Assembly: GCA_903823665.1 (NCBI GenBank)
Contig: CAIJTR010000095.1
Span: 40,001-104,000, forward strand
Length of the DNA: 64,000 nucleotides
Direction: 5' to 3'
Source of the DNA: an uncultured Rhodospirillales bacterium
Lineage (GTDB): Bacteria; Pseudomonadota; Alphaproteobacteria; Acetobacterales; Acetobacteraceae
Within the stretch, counting starts at the first letter, position 1; each line of letters begins with the position of its first letter. This document shows positions 27,467-39,655 of the stretch, piece by piece. The notes under the pieces are model-generated. The model was not told the origin of the DNA. It was given only the letters and a program-made list of their open reading frames with translations, and ran no database searches. Both the position numbers and the translations under genes were made by a program.

Positions 27467-28705
27467 ATGCATGTGATCATCATCGGTGCCGGCATCATCG
27501 GCCTCACCACCGCCTGGCAACTGTTGCAGGACGGCCACCGGGTTACCGTCATCGAGCGGAACCCGCGCGTGGGTGAGGGCACCAGCTTCGCCAACGGGGC
27601 GCAACTCTCCTACAGCTACGTCGCCCCCATGGCTTCCAAATCCGTCCTCGGCTCTCTGCCGAAATGGCTGTTCAGTGCCGGCAGCCCAGTGCGCTACATT
27701 CCCTCCGCCGATCCAGGTGAATGGGCTTGGCTGCTGCGTTTCCTGGCCGACTGCAATGACGCCCGCGCCGCCGCCAGCACCGCCAAACTCCTCGCCCTCG
27801 CAGCCCTCAGCCGCACCCGGCTGCACGCCATGATCGAAGCCACCGGCATCGAATTCCACCACGCCCGCAACGGCAAACTCGTCATCCAATCCACCCGCGA
27901 AAGCCAAGACGCCGCCGAGACCCAGATGCGTTTGCAAGCGGCAATGGGCAGCACCCAAACCGCGCTCACCGCCGCCGAATGCATCGCCCTCGAACCCGGC
28001 CTGGAATCCGTGGCCCATCGCCTCGTCGGCGGCATCCACACACCCGACGAAGAAGTTGGAGACTGCCACGCCCTCTGCGCCGGTCTCCACGCCACCCTAG
28101 AAGCCACCGGCACCACATTCCTGCTCGGCACCGAGGGCCGCCTTGCGATGAACGGCCAACGTGTGACGGCAGTAGACACCCCCGGCGGCACGATAGAAGC
28201 CGATCTCTACATCCTCGCCAGCGGCGTCGCGGGCCGAGCAATGGGACAGCAGGCGGGCCTGTCCGTCCCCATCCTCCCCATTCGCGGCTACTCCATCTCC
28301 GCTCCCGTCATCGCCAGCAACCGCGCCCCGGTGCGCTCGATCACCGACACAGCCCGCAAAACCGTCTACGCCCCCCTCGGCAATCGCCTCCGCGCAGCCG
28401 GATTTGCCGAAATCGGCGGCCATGACAGCAGGCATCTGACAGCCCGCGCGGAGGCACTCCACGCCGATCTGCAAGCGATCTTCCCCGGTGCCTGCGCCAA
28501 CACCGACCTGCAACCCTGGGCCGGCCTGCGTCCCGCCACCCCCAGCGGCGTGCCCGTGATCGGCCCCACGCGCGTCTCTAACCTCATGCTCAACCTCGGC
28601 CAAGGCGCACTCGGCTTCACGTTGGCCTGTGGCAGCGCCGCATTGCTGGCCGACCTGATCGCCGGACGAAGACCCAGCATCAACGCCGCAGATTACCGGG
28701 GATGA
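27467..28705 (+). CDS. FAD-dependent D-amino acid dehydrogenase (DadA-like)
   Basis: 412 residues from ATG 27467. The N-terminal dinucleotide fold is VIIIGAGIIGLTTAWQLLQDGHRVTVIER, and the family motif GTSFANGAQLSYSYVAP follows. The C-terminus has WAGLRPATPSGVPVIGPT and LNLGQGALGFTLACGS, both typical of DadA. These enzymes oxidise D-amino acids to 2-oxo acids at the membrane and pass electrons to quinone. The gene is downstream of the His-rich protein with 85 bases between, possibly separate. Glycine oxidase activity is an alternative. Confidence 0.9.
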   Translation: MHVIIIGAGIIGLTTAWQLLQDGHRVTVIERNPRVGEGTSFANGAQLSYSYVAPMASKSVLGSLPKWLFSAGSPVRYIPSADPGEWAWLLRFLADCNDARAAASTAKLLALAALSRTRLHAMIEATGIEFHHARNGKLVIQSTRESQDAAETQMRLQAAMGSTQTALTAAECIALEPGLESVAHRLVGGIHTPDEEVGDCHALCAGLHATLEATGTTFLLGTEGRLAMNGQRVTAVDTPGGTIEADLYILASGVAGRAMGQQAGLSVPILPIRGYSISAPVIASNRAPVRSITDTARKTVYAPLGNRLRAAGFAEIGGHDSRHLTARAEALHADLQAIFPGACANTDLQPWAGLRPATPSGVPVIGPTRVSNLMLNLGQGALGFTLACGSAALLADLIAGRRPSINAADYRG

Positions 28706-28839
28706 CGCATTTCACCCGATTGTCATCGAATTGCAGAACCATCGGCTTCTGCTGCGCCGGTGTTGATCTATGCTGCACTGCGCCATATAGGCCAAATGGC
28801 GCAGCTTCGTGCTGATCCAGCAAGGATAGGGAACCAACA

Positions 28840-29355
28840 ATGTCGGATCAGCTACGCTATGACAGCCGGACCATCTGGCTGCACTGGGCCACCGCGGGGC
28901 TCATTGTCACCCTCTGGGGCCTCGCCCAGATCATCGATGAATTCCCGAGCGCGGATCGCGTCTGGCCGCGGTCGCTGCACATCATCCTCGGCGTGACGTT
29001 GCTGGCCATCTACATCACCCGCGCCTTCTGGCGTCTTGGCCGGGGCCGCCATCTCCCACCAGCCGACAGCGGCGTGCTCGCCCTCGCCGCCAAAGCCGCG
29101 CATTACGGGCTCTACGCGCTGGTCGCGGCCACACTGGGCCTCGGTCTCGTCCTGGCCGTGGCACGTGGCGACAACATGCTCAACCTGTTCCACGTGCCAA
29201 AGCTCATCGACGCCGACAAAGCACTCCGCGGCATGCTCGGCGAATGGCACGGCACCGCCGCGAACGGCATTCTGATCCTGGCCGCCCTGCACGCCGCCGC
29301 CGCACTCTACCACCACTTCGTGCTGAAAGACGGCGTGTTGCGGCGGATGCTGTAG
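28840..29355 (+). CDS. Cytochrome b561-family membrane protein
   Basis: 171 residues with four TM helices. Candidate haem-ligating His are in IWLHWATAG, RSLHIILG, AAHYGLYAL and ALHAAAALYHH. This is the prokaryotic b561 (CybB-like) group, which exchanges electrons with ubiquinone and includes superoxide:quinone oxidoreductases. A preceding DadA-like gene also feeds quinone but a functional link is speculation. It is convergent with kdsB with 4 bases between stops. Confidence 0.9.
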   Translation: MSDQLRYDSRTIWLHWATAGLIVTLWGLAQIIDEFPSADRVWPRSLHIILGVTLLAIYITRAFWRLGRGRHLPPADSGVLALAAKAAHYGLYALVAATLGLGLVLAVARGDNMLNLFHVPKLIDADKALRGMLGEWHGTAANGILILAALHAAAALYHHFVLKDGVLRRML

Positions 29356-29359
29356 CCGC

Positions 29360-30094
29360 CTACTTCCGCCCCAACTCGGCCCGCGCCCGCTCCAGATCGG
29401 CGGGCGTGTCCACCCCAAACGGCGCGAACTCCACCCGCGCGCACGCAATGCGCATCCCCGCCTCCAGCGCCCGCAACTGCTCCAGATTCTCCCGCATCTG
29501 CAACGGTGACGACGGCAGCGACACATAACGCGCCAACGCCACCCGCCGATACGCATAAACGCCAATATGATGCCAATGCGGCCCCTCGCCCCACGGCACC
29601 AGAGCGCGCGAGAAATACAGCGCCGGGGCCACCGCCCGCCCACCATCGAACGCACACACCGCCTTCACCACCGAAGGCGCATGCCGCTCCTCATCCGTGG
29701 TGATCGGGGCCACCAGCGTCGCAATGTCCACCGTTGGGTCCGACAGCGGCGAGAGTGCCGCGCGCAGCATCACGCCCGGCATCGTCGGCAGATCGCCCTG
29801 GAAATTCACCACCACATCATGCCGCCCTTGCGGGTCGAGCACCGACAAGGCCGCATGCACACGGTCCGAGCCGGAGGGCAGCGACGGATCGGTCATCACC
29901 GCCACACCTCCCGCCGAGCGGACAGCGTCCGCCACCTCCTGTTCCGAACAGGCAACAGCCACCGGCCCTATATCGGCCTCCAACGCTCGGTCAAGCACAT
30001 GCAAAATCATGGCGCGGCCGCAAATATCAGCCAATGGCTTGCCCGGAAGCCGCGTGGAGGCCATACGCGAGGGGATGACGATGATCGGGTTCAT
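29360..30094 (-). CDS. kdsB: 3-deoxy-manno-octulosonate cytidylyltransferase
   Basis: 244 residues from ATG 30094, giving IIVIPSRMASTRLPGKPLA, the CMP-Kdo synthetase start. Further motifs are MTDPSLPSGSDRVHAAL, NFQGDLPTM (usually NVQGDEP) and HIGVYAYRR. The enzyme makes CMP-Kdo from Kdo and CTP for lipid A-core synthesis, so the cell makes LPS. The gene is divergent from the phosphatase gene with 64 bases between. Confidence 0.94.
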   Translation of the reverse strand: MNPIIVIPSRMASTRLPGKPLADICGRAMILHVLDRALEADIGPVAVACSEQEVADAVRSAGGVAVMTDPSLPSGSDRVHAALSVLDPQGRHDVVVNFQGDLPTMPGVMLRAALSPLSDPTVDIATLVAPITTDEERHAPSVVKAVCAFDGGRAVAPALYFSRALVPWGEGPHWHHIGVYAYRRVALARYVSLPSSPLQMRENLEQLRALEAGMRIACARVEFAPFGVDTPADLERARAELGRK

Positions 30095-30158
30095 GGCCAA
30101 GATGATAACCGTGCCGCCATCGAGCGCAAACGAGGCGCGCAAAACGAAGGGACACAGC

Positions 30159-30929
30159 GTGATCGACCGCTTCATCGCCGCAGCCGAAGCCGCAGCAGAC
30201 GTGGCCGCCAGCGTGGTGCGTCCGTTCTTCCGCGCAGGCGTTGCCGCCGATCTTAAATCCGATGCAAGCCCGGTCACCATCGCCGACCGCTCCGCCGAGC
30301 TCGCCATGCGCGGCGTACTCAGCCAGCGCTTCCCCGACCACACCATCTCCGGCGAGGAATTTGGCGACCTCAACCCAGGCCAACGCTACCGCTGGGTGCT
30401 CGACCCCATCGACGGCACCCGCGCCTTCATCACCGGCCGCCCGCAATTCGGCACACTCATCGCCTTGCTGGACGGCAGCACGCCCATCCTCGGCGTCATC
30501 GACCAGCCCATCACCCGCGAACGCTGGATCGGGGCGGCCGGGCGCAAAACAATCTTCCATGGCGAGTTTGGCGTTGCCGGATGCAGGCCCTGCCCCACGC
30601 TCAGCCACGCCGAACTGTCCTGCACCAGCCCGCAAGTCCATGCCGCTGACGCGCCCCGCTGGGAAAAGCTGCGCTCCAACGTGCGCCGCACCAGCTATGG
30701 CGGCGATTGCTACGCCTACGGCCTGCTCGCGCTGGGCCAGATCGACATCATCGCCGAAGCCACCATGCAGATCTGGGACTGGGCCGCCCTCGTGCCGGTG
30801 ATCGAAGGGGCCGGCGGCTCCATCACCGATTGGAATGGCGCACCACTCCGCCCCGGTGGAGACGGGCGCGTATTAGCCCTCGGCGATCCGAGCCTGCTCG
30901 GCCACGCCATCGAGATTTTGGCTGCTTAA
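30159..30929 (+). CDS. Inositol monophosphatase family phosphatase, histidinol-phosphatase (HisN) type
   Basis: 256 residues from GTG 30159, with AAGGGA about 7 bases upstream. Metal-binding motifs are GEEFG, WVLDPIDGTRAFITG and the third Asp site IWDWAALVPVIEGAGG. The RAFITGRPQFGTLIAL pattern is that of HisN-type histidinol phosphatases rather than SuhB. It removes phosphate from L-histidinol phosphate in His biosynthesis; activity on inositol-1-phosphate is possible. A half-copy of the dispersed repeat follows. Confidence 0.85.
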   Translation: MIDRFIAAAEAAADVAASVVRPFFRAGVAADLKSDASPVTIADRSAELAMRGVLSQRFPDHTISGEEFGDLNPGQRYRWVLDPIDGTRAFITGRPQFGTLIALLDGSTPILGVIDQPITRERWIGAAGRKTIFHGEFGVAGCRPCPTLSHAELSCTSPQVHAADAPRWEKLRSNVRRTSYGGDCYAYGLLALGQIDIIAEATMQIWDWAALVPVIEGAGGSITDWNGAPLRPGGDGRVLALGDPSLLGHAIEILAA

Positions 30930-30963
30930 ATGCCGTCCATGCGAAACGTTGAAGTGTTTGCGT

Positions 30964-30996
30964 CGTCATTGCGAGGAGCGCTTGCGGGGCTCGCAA
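30964..30996. repeat. Dispersed palindromic repeat, copy 3 (minimal hairpin)
   Basis: Only the outer parts are present: CGTCATTGCGAGGAGC then GGGGCTCGCAA, forming a short hairpin. It lies between the phosphatase gene and the strong ribosome-binding site of the transporter operon. Confidence 0.6.
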
Positions 30997-31021
30997 CAAC
31001 GGTTTTAGGAGGGAGAAGCGA

Positions 31022-32863
31022 ATGATCGTGAAATTCGGGCTTGCATTGATCGCTGGCTTCTTGCTGCTGACCGGCCAGGCACAGGCGCAAACACCGCCCA
31101 AACCGGGCGTCACCGTCGCCTACGGCCTGTCGCTGATGGGCGCGTTGAAGATGGCACCAGATTTCACCCATTTCCCCTACGCCAACCCAGACGCCCCCAA
31201 AGGCGGCGAAGTCACCACCGCCGCCATCGGAACGTTCGACAGCTTCAACCCGTTCATCATCCGCGGCAAAGCCGCAGCGGCCAGCGCCTCCATTTACGAA
31301 TCGCTCACCGCCCACTCCGCCGACCAGCCGGAAGAGGCATACGTCCACGTCGCCCAATCGATCGAATTGCCGGCCGATCAGATGAGTGTCACGTTCAACA
31401 TCCGGCCGGAGGCGCATTTCTGGGACGGCCATCCCATCACGGCTGAAGACGTGATCTGGAGCTTCAACACCCTGCGCGACGAGGGCCGCCCGCTCTACCG
31501 GACCTATTACGCCGACGTTGATCGCGTGGAGGCCGATGGCCCGCAACGCGTCACGTTCCGCTTCAAAAAGCTCAACCGTGAATTGTCGCAGACCGTGGGC
31601 GAACTGCCGGTCCTGCCCAAGCATTGGTGGGCCACGCGAGACTTCACCAAGCCGCTGACCGAGCCGCCGCTCGGCTCCGGCCCCTACCGCATCACCAAGT
31701 TCGAAATGGGCCGCAGTCTCACCCTGGAACGTGTGAAAGATTACTGGGCGCAAAACCTGCCCATCGGGCGGGGACTGAACAACTTCGACATCCAGCGCGT
31801 CGAATACTACCGCGACGCCACCGTGGCGCTGGAGGCCTTTAAATCCGGTCAGGTCGATTGGCGCGTCGAGAACTCCTCCAAATACTGGGCCACGGAGTAC
31901 GGCTTTCCCGCCGTCGAAAAAGGCCTCGTGGTCAAGGAAGCCATACCGCGCCACCTGCCAAGCGGCATGCAAGGCTTCGCCATGAACACGCGCCGCCCCC
32001 TCTTCGCCAACCGTTTGGTGCGTCAGGCAATTGTGGAGCTGTTCGATTTCGAGTGGATGAACAAAAACCTGTTTTACGGCCTCTATGCCCGCACCAACTC
32101 GTTTTACACAGGCAGCGAATACGCCTCCTCCGGACTGCCAACCGGCGACGAATTGGAGTTCCTCAACAAGGTCCGCGACAAGATCAGGCCGGAGATTTTC
32201 ACCCAGCCCTTCACCCTGCCGGTCACCGACGGCTCCGGCGACAACCGCGCGGGCCTCAGGCGGGCGCTTGATCTGTTCAAGCAAGCGGGCTGGAGCGTCG
32301 TTGATCGCAAGCTGGTCAACGCAAAGGGCGAGCAGTTCAACTTCGAAATATTGCTCGGAGATGCCGCCTTCGAACGTGTGGCGCTGCCCTATGTGCAGTC
32401 TCTCAAGCGCCTCGGCATGGAGGTGCGCGTCCGCACCGTCGATCCATCACAATACCAGCGGCTGACCGATGCGTTTGATTTCGACATGATCGTCCAGGTT
32501 ATCGGCCAGTCCGACAGCCCAGGCAACGAACAGACCGAGCAATGGTCCTGCGCCGCCTCCAAAATGGATGGCAGCGACAACGTCATGGGCATTTGCGATC
32601 CCGCCGTGGATGAGCTGGTCCAAAACGTCGTTTCAGCCAAGGACCACGCCCATCTCGCAACCGCCGTCCGCGCGCTGGACCGGGTGTTGCTCGATGGCTA
32701 CTACATCGTCCCGCATTGGCATCTCGACGCGGTCTGGATCGCGCATTGGAACCGCTTCTCGCATCTGGACGTCCCCGTGCGCAGCGGCGTCGTGCTCTCG
32801 GCATGGTGGCTCGATGCGGCAAAGGCCGCCGTGACCGACCCGCAGCGCCGCATGGGGCAGTGA
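31022..32863 (+). CDS. yejA: Extracellular solute-binding protein of a YejA-type peptide ABC transporter
   Basis: 613 residues, with AGGAGGGAG just upstream. A signal peptide ([18 protein letters not shown]) is cleaved before QTPPKPG. The mature protein is the SBP family 5 (DppA/OppA) fold, with [21 protein letters not shown] and [23 protein letters not shown]. Length and the following yejB/yejE/yejF genes match the YejABEF system, which imports peptides such as microcin C and, in some alphaproteobacteria, antimicrobial peptides. Start of a four-gene operon. Confidence 0.93.
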   Translation: MIVKFGLALIAGFLLLTGQAQAQTPPKPGVTVAYGLSLMGALKMAPDFTHFPYANPDAPKGGEVTTAAIGTFDSFNPFIIRGKAAAASASIYESLTAHSADQPEEAYVHVAQSIELPADQMSVTFNIRPEAHFWDGHPITAEDVIWSFNTLRDEGRPLYRTYYADVDRVEADGPQRVTFRFKKLNRELSQTVGELPVLPKHWWATRDFTKPLTEPPLGSGPYRITKFEMGRSLTLERVKDYWAQNLPIGRGLNNFDIQRVEYYRDATVALEAFKSGQVDWRVENSSKYWATEYGFPAVEKGLVVKEAIPRHLPSGMQGFAMNTRRPLFANRLVRQAIVELFDFEWMNKNLFYGLYARTNSFYTGSEYASSGLPTGDELEFLNKVRDKIRPEIFTQPFTLPVTDGSGDNRAGLRRALDLFKQAGWSVVDRKLVNAKGEQFNFEILLGDAAFERVALPYVQSLKRLGMEVRVRTVDPSQYQRLTDAFDFDMIVQVIGQSDSPGNEQTEQWSCAASKMDGSDNVMGICDPAVDELVQNVVSAKDHAHLATAVRALDRVLLDGYYIVPHWHLDAVWIAHWNRFSHLDVPVRSGVVLSAWWLDAAKAAVTDPQRRMGQ

Positions 32864-32870
32864 TCGCCGC

Positions 32871-33947
32871 ATGAGCGGATACCTGCTCCGTCGCTTGCTG
32901 CTGGTGATCCCGACTCTGCTCGGCATCATCGCCATCAACTTCGCCGTCATCCAGTTCGCACCCGGCGGCCCGGTGGAGCAGATGATGGCGGAATTGAAAG
33001 GCAAAGGCGGCACGCTCTCCCGGCTCACCGGCGGCGGAAGTGAGACGGCAGCGCCATCAGACGGCAGCTATCGCGGTGCCCGCGGGCTTGATCCGCACGT
33101 CGTCGAAGAGATCAAAAAACTATTCGGCTTCGATAAACCACCGCTTGAGCGCTTTGAAATCATGCTCAGCGGCTACGCCCGCTTCGATTTCGGCCGCAGC
33201 ATCTTTCGTGACGACACCGTGCTGCATCTCGTGCTGAAGAAAATGCCGGTCAGCATCTCCATAGGCCTGTGGTCCACGCTGCTGGTCTATCTGATCTCCA
33301 TCCCGCTCGGCATCGCCAAGGCGGTGCGCGACGGCAGTCGGTTCGATGTCGTCAGCTCCGCTATTGTGCTGATCGGCTACGCCATCCCAGGCTTTCTGTT
33401 GGCGATCCTGCTGGTCGTGCTGTTCGCCGGTGGCAGCTTTGTCCAAATCTTCCCACTGCGCGGCCTCACCAGTTCGGACACCACCGGATGGTCCCTGTTC
33501 GAGCGCATCGTGGATTATGCCTGGCACATGGTGCTGCCCACCATCGCCCTCGTCGTCGGCGGTTTCGCGTCGCTGACGATGCTGACAAAGAACTGCTTCC
33601 TCGAGGAAATCCGCAAGCAATACGTCACCACCGCCCGCGCCAAAGGGGCCAGCGAGCAGCGCATCCTCTATCGCCACGTCTTTCGCAACGCCATGCTGCT
33701 GATCATCGCGGGCTTCCCGGCCGCCTTCATCGGCATCCTCTTCTCATCCTCCCTGCTCGTTGAAATCGTCTTCTCGCTGGACGGCCTGGGCCTGCTCGGC
33801 TTTGAGAGCACCTTGCAGCGCGACTACCCGGTGATGTTCGGCACCCTCTACCTCTTCACCTTGCTCGGCCTCGTCATGCAGATCGTCGGCGACCTGATGT
33901 ACACCATGGTCGATCCGCGGATCGACTTCTCGGCGGCGCAACGCTAG
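32871..33947 (+). CDS. yejB: ABC transporter permease, YejB type
   Basis: 358 residues. It starts [24 protein letters not shown], the family N-terminus with TM1. A long periplasmic loop (about residues 35-125) precedes five further TM segments. The EAA cytoplasmic loop is [25 protein letters not shown]. It begins 7 bases after yejA and pairs with YejE to form the channel. Confidence 0.95.
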   Translation: MSGYLLRRLLLVIPTLLGIIAINFAVIQFAPGGPVEQMMAELKGKGGTLSRLTGGGSETAAPSDGSYRGARGLDPHVVEEIKKLFGFDKPPLERFEIMLSGYARFDFGRSIFRDDTVLHLVLKKMPVSISIGLWSTLLVYLISIPLGIAKAVRDGSRFDVVSSAIVLIGYAIPGFLLAILLVVLFAGGSFVQIFPLRGLTSSDTTGWSLFERIVDYAWHMVLPTIALVVGGFASLTMLTKNCFLEEIRKQYVTTARAKGASEQRILYRHVFRNAMLLIIAGFPAAFIGILFSSSLLVEIVFSLDGLGLLGFESTLQRDYPVMFGTLYLFTLLGLVMQIVGDLMYTMVDPRIDFSAAQR

Positions 33948-33949
33948 CC

Positions 33950-34974
33950 ATGACGCTATCGCCTCTCACCCAGCGCAGGCTCGCCATCTTCCGCGCACAC
34001 CGGCGCGGTTACTGGTCGTTCTGGTTATTCACCGTCCTCTTCGTTGTCAGCCTGTTCGCCGAATTCATCGCCAACGACCGCCCATTGCTGATCCACTTCG
34101 ACGACAAATGGATGGTGCCGGTCCTGTTCGACTACAGCGAAGACGCGTTCGGCGAAGACATGCTGCCGACCGACGCCGACTACAAAGACCAGACCCTCGT
34201 CCAGCGCATCGAGACACATGGCTGGATGCGTTGGCCGCTGGTGCGCTACTCGTATGCCTCCGTCGTTCGCAGGCTGGAGGCAGCAGCCCCGGCCCCGCCC
34301 TCCTGGCGCAACATCCTCGGCACCGACGACCAGGCGCGCGATGTGCTGGCCCGCGTGATCTACGGCTTTAGGCTCTCGGTGCTGTTCGGCTTCACGCTCA
34401 CCATCATCTCATCCATCATCGGCGTCGCGGCCGGTGCCGTGCAGGGTTTCTACGGCGGCCTGACCGATTTGCTGTTCCAGCGGTTTATCGAGATCTGGTC
34501 GGGAATGCCGCAGCTTTATTTGCTCATCATCCTGTCCAGCATCATCACGCCAACGTTCTGGATCTTGCTCGTCTTCCTGCTGCTGTTCAGCTGGATGTCA
34601 CTCACCGGCGTCGTCCGCGCCGAGTTCCTGCGCGGCCGCAACCTCGAATACGTCCGCGCCGCCCGCGCCCTCGGTGTCTCCAACATCGCCATCATGTGGC
34701 GCCACATTCTGCCCAACGCGATGGTGGCAACCCTCACCTTCCTGCCGTTCACCCTGTCCGGCTCGGTGACCATCCTGGCGAGCTTGGACTTCCTAGGCTT
34801 CGGCCTCCCACCCGGCTCCCCCTCGCTGGGTGAGCTGGTGGCGCAGGGCAAGGACAATCTCCAAGCCCCCTGGCTTGCCATCACCGCCTTCGTCGTCCTC
34901 GGCGGCACCCTCACCTTGCTCATCTTCATCGGTGAAGCGGTGCGCGATGCGTTCGACCCGCGCCGGGTGATCAA

Positions 34975-34978
<4 letters not shown>
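33950..34978 (+). CDS. yejE: ABC transporter permease, YejE type
   Basis: 342 residues. The N-terminal TM segment is WSFWLFTVLFVVSLFAEFIA. A large periplasmic insert (DDKWMVPVLFDYSEDAFGE) typical of YejE follows. The EAA loop is YVRAARALGVSNIAIMWRHILPNAM and the C-terminus is GEAVRDAFDPRRVIK. It starts 2 bases after yejB and overlaps yejF by 4 bases (ATGA). Confidence 0.95.
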
Positions 34979-36579
<1,601 letters not shown>

Positions 36580-36590
36580 AACCCGTAGCC

Positions 36591-36691
36591 CGTCATTGCG
36601 AGGAGCGCTTGCGACGTGGCAATCCAGAGGTCGTGGAGCCCAGCATGTCGCCCCTGGATTGCCACGCCCCAAGAGGGGGCTCGCAATGACG
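36591..36691. repeat. Dispersed palindromic repeat, copy 4
   Basis: It starts CGTCATTGCGAGGAGCG and ends GGCTCGCAATGACG; the internal pair GTGGCAATCCAG and CTGGATTGCCA repeats the layout of copy 1. It lies between convergent yejF and the 3-hydroxyacyl-CoA dehydrogenase gene. Confidence 0.88.
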
Positions 36692-36707
36692 GCGTGAGCA
36701 TAACCCC

Positions 36708-37589
36708 CTAGCGCGTCGGCTTCGGCGGCGTTGTGCTGTAATCGTAGAAGCCGCGCCCGGTCTTGCGGCCGTACCATCCAGCCTCGACATACTTCACGAG
36801 CAGCGGGCACGGGCGATACTTGCTGTCCGACAACCCATCATGCAGCACCTGCATGATCGACAAACACGTATCCAACCCAATGAAATCCGCCAATTCCAGC
36901 GGCCCCATCGGGTGATTGGCCCCCAGCTTCATGCCGGTGTCGATGGAGGTGATGGAGCCCACGCCCTCATACAGCGCATAAACCGCCTCGTTGATCATCG
37001 GCACCAGAATGCGGTTGACGATGAAGCCCGGGAAATCCTCAGCCGCCGAAATCGTCTTGCCCAGCCGCTCCGCCAAAGCCAGCGTCGCCTGAAACGTCGG
37101 CTCGTCGGTGGCAATGCCGCGGATGATCTCCACCAGCTTCATCACCGGCACCGGGTTCATGAAATGCATGCCGATAAACCGCTCCGGCCGGTCCGTCACC
37201 GCCGCCATCCGCGTGATCGAAATCGACGACGTGTTGGACGCAATCATCGCCGTCGGGCTCAGATGCGGCACCAGCGTCTTGAAGATGCTGCGCTTGAGGT
37301 CCTCTTTCTCCGTCGCCGCCTCAATCACCATATCACAGTCACCGAACGACGCGTAATCGACGGTCGTGACAATCCGCGCGAGCGCCGCGTCCTTCTGCTC
37401 GGCGGAAAGCGAGCCCTTGGTCACCTGCCGGTCCATATTCTTGCCGATGGTGGCCATCGCCTTCGCCAGCGCCTCGGCCTTCACGTCGAGCATCACCACG
37501 TCGATGCCCGCCGCCGCACTCACATGCGCAATGCCGTTGCCCATCTGGCCGGCCCCAATGACGCCGACCTTCTGGATTTGGACGGTCAT
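36708..37589 (-). CDS. 3-hydroxybutyryl-CoA dehydrogenase
   Basis: 293 residues. The NAD-binding start is [21 protein letters not shown]. The catalytic His is in [17 protein letters not shown], followed by [18 protein letters not shown] and [18 protein letters not shown]. It interconverts acetoacetyl-CoA and 3-hydroxybutyryl-CoA (beta-oxidation, butyrate/PHB-related metabolism). The start overlaps the etfA stop by 4 bases, so it is the third gene of the etf operon, linking flavin electron transfer and acyl-CoA oxidation. Confidence 0.95.
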   Translation of the reverse strand: MTVQIQKVGVIGAGQMGNGIAHVSAAAGIDVVMLDVKAEALAKAMATIGKNMDRQVTKGSLSAEQKDAALARIVTTVDYASFGDCDMVIEAATEKEDLKRSIFKTLVPHLSPTAMIASNTSSISITRMAAVTDRPERFIGMHFMNPVPVMKLVEIIRGIATDEPTFQATLALAERLGKTISAAEDFPGFIVNRILVPMINEAVYALYEGVGSITSIDTGMKLGANHPMGPLELADFIGLDTCLSIMQVLHDGLSDSKYRPCPLLVKYVEAGWYGRKTGRGFYDYSTTPPKPTR

Positions 37590-38515
37590 TTCGACAGCTC
37601 GGCCTGCAACTCAGGAAGCACAGTGAACAAATCCGCCACCAACCCGTAATCAGCCACCTGGAAGATCGGCGCTTCCTCATCCTTGTTGATGGCGACGATC
37701 ACCTTGCTGTCCTTCATGCCGGCCAGATGCTGAATGGCACCGGAAATGCCGATGGCGACATAAAGGTCCGGTGCCACAATCTTGCCGGTCTGGCCCACCT
37801 GATAATCGTTCGGAACAAACCCAGCATCCACAGCCGCACGCGATGCACCAACAGCAGCACCGAGCAGATCGGCAATCGGGTCGAGCAATTTGAAGTTGTC
37901 GCCATTCTGCATCCCGCGCCCGCCAGACACCACGATGCGCGCAGCCGTCAGCTCAGGCCGCTCAGACTTCGAAAGCTCAGCCGAAACAAATGTCGAAAGC
38001 CCAGGTGCCGCCACATGCGCCGCCGCTTCAACCGAAGCCGAACCACCCTCGGCCGCCACCGGGTCAAAGCTCGCCGCACGAACCGTGATCACCTTGATCT
38101 TGTCCGACGACCGCACCGTGGCCAGCGCGTTGCCGGCATAAATCGGGCGAACAAACGTGTCGGCATCGATCACGCTGGACACGTCACTGATCGGCTGCAC
38201 ATCCAGCAACGCCGCCACACGCGGCATCACGTTCTTGCCAATCGCCGTGCTGCCCGCCAGCAAATGCGTGTAGCCGGGCGCGAGCGAGACCAGCAAAGCC
38301 GCCAGCGGCTCAGCCAGCGCGTGGTCGTAGGCGGCATCGACGGCGGTGATGACCTTGGAAACACCCGCCAGATGCGAAGCGGCGGCAGCGGCCTCCGGAT
38401 TGGTCCCCGCCACCAGCACATGCACCTCACCCAAATGCGCGGCTGCGGCGACGGCGGAACGCGAGGGCTGCTTGATGGTGCTGCCTTCGTGGTCGAGCAA
38501 AACCAGAACGCTCAT
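37586..38515 (-). CDS. etfA: Electron transfer flavoprotein alpha subunit
   Basis: 309 residues. The N-terminal domain has [17 protein letters not shown]. The C-terminal FAD domain has [44 protein letters not shown] and [19 protein letters not shown]. With EtfB it collects electrons from acyl-CoA and other flavin dehydrogenases for ETF:quinone oxidoreductase. It starts 2 bases after etfB. Confidence 0.97.
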   Translation of the reverse strand: MSVLVLLDHEGSTIKQPSRSAVAAAAHLGEVHVLVAGTNPEAAAAASHLAGVSKVITAVDAAYDHALAEPLAALLVSLAPGYTHLLAGSTAIGKNVMPRVAALLDVQPISDVSSVIDADTFVRPIYAGNALATVRSSDKIKVITVRAASFDPVAAEGGSASVEAAAHVAAPGLSTFVSAELSKSERPELTAARIVVSGGRGMQNGDNFKLLDPIADLLGAAVGASRAAVDAGFVPNDYQVGQTGKIVAPDLYVAIGISGAIQHLAGMKDSKVIVAINKDEEAPIFQVADYGLVADLFTVLPELQAELSK

Positions 38516-38517
38516 AA

Positions 38518-39267
38518 TCAGATCACCTTCGCTTCAAGACGCAGCTTTTCAACCAACTCGGCCACCGACTTCACCTTCACGCCCGCCAGACGCTTCGGCG
38601 GCTCAGCCACCGACACCACCGTCAAACGCGGGGCCGGGTCAACGCCGAGATCGGCGGGCTTCATCGTGTCGATGGTCTTCTTGCGCGCCTTCATGATGTT
38701 CGGCAGCGACGCATAACGCGGCTCATTCAAGCGCAAATCAGCGGTGATGATGGCCGGCAGCGTCAGCGCCACCGTCTCCAACCCACCGTCCACTTCACGG
38801 GTCACAACGGCACGATCCGCCTCGATCACCACCTTGCTGGCAAACGTGCCCTGGCTCCAGCCGAGGAGTGCCGCCAGCATCTGGCCGGTTGCGTTCATGT
38901 CGTCATCAATCGCCTGCTTGCCCATGATGATCAGGCCCGGCGCTTCCTTCTTGGTGATCGCCGCCAGCATCTTGGCCACCGCCAGCGGCTGCAGATCAGC
39001 GTCCGTCTCGACCAAAATGCCGCGATCAGCGCCCATCGCGAGTGCCGTGCGGATCGTCTCAGAACAGGCCGCAATGCCGAGGGAGACGGCAACCACCTCA
39101 GTGGCCACGCCTTTCTCCTTCAGGCGCACAGCCTCCTCGACGGCGATTTCATCGAACGGGTTCATCGACATCTTCACGCCGTTGGTTTCAACGCCCGATC
39201 CGTCCGATTTCACCCGGACCTTGACGTTATAATCCACCACACGCTTGACGGGGACGAGGATCTTCAT
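38518..39267 (-). CDS. etfB: Electron transfer flavoprotein beta subunit
   Basis: 249 residues from ATG 39267, giving [19 protein letters not shown]. The ETF-beta signature appears as [20 protein letters not shown], with [11 protein letters not shown] and [20 protein letters not shown]. It binds AMP and docks partner dehydrogenases. The longer reading from 39306 is dropped because the family starts at MKILV. Confidence 0.96.
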   Translation of the reverse strand: MKILVPVKRVVDYNVKVRVKSDGSGVETNGVKMSMNPFDEIAVEEAVRLKEKGVATEVVAVSLGIAACSETIRTALAMGADRGILVETDADLQPLAVAKMLAAITKKEAPGLIIMGKQAIDDDMNATGQMLAALLGWSQGTFASKVVIEADRAVVTREVDGGLETVALTLPAIITADLRLNEPRYASLPNIMKARKKTIDTMKPADLGVDPAPRLTVVSVAEPPKRLAGVKVKSVAELVEKLRLEAKVI

Positions 39268-39345
39268 GGGTTGTCGTGCCGTTTCCTTGGATATGGCGCG
39301 GACCATATGTGTCGGGCTGATGGCGAGTCAAACCCATCCACGTGG

Positions 39346-39540
39346 TCAGTGACGCATGGCAAACAACAGCAGCGTGAACAGCACCAGCGTCACGCCCTGC
39401 AGAATCACCCGCCACTGCATAAGCTTGTTCGAGCGCTGCGGATTGCCGTCACCTTTGGTGAGCCCGAGCATGCCGGCGAACAGCGTGCCCAGCGTTGCCA
39501 CCATGCCGATCACAACCAGGATTGTCAGAAATGTAATCAT
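39346..39540 (-). CDS. Small twin-transmembrane (HIG1-domain-like) protein
   Basis: 64 residues with two TM helices (about 3-26 and 44-62). They are separated by a polar loop, TKGDGNPQRSNKLMQWRV, matching the twin-TM/HIG1-like small proteins of Alphaproteobacteria. It lies 78 bases upstream of etfB on the same strand and is probably co-transcribed. In mitochondria HIG1 proteins associate with respiratory complexes; the bacterial role is unproven. Confidence 0.85.
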   Translation of the reverse strand: MITFLTILVVIGMVATLGTLFAGMLGLTKGDGNPQRSNKLMQWRVILQGVTLVLFTLLLFAMRH

Positions 39541-39655
39541 TCAGTGGATATACGGTGGAACCCTCTCCCTGCCATCCCCCATGCCGCACGCTTGCCATAG
39601 TTTTTCGTGAGGTTGCGATTGACAGCAAGGCGTGGCGCATGATCGGCAGACGGAC

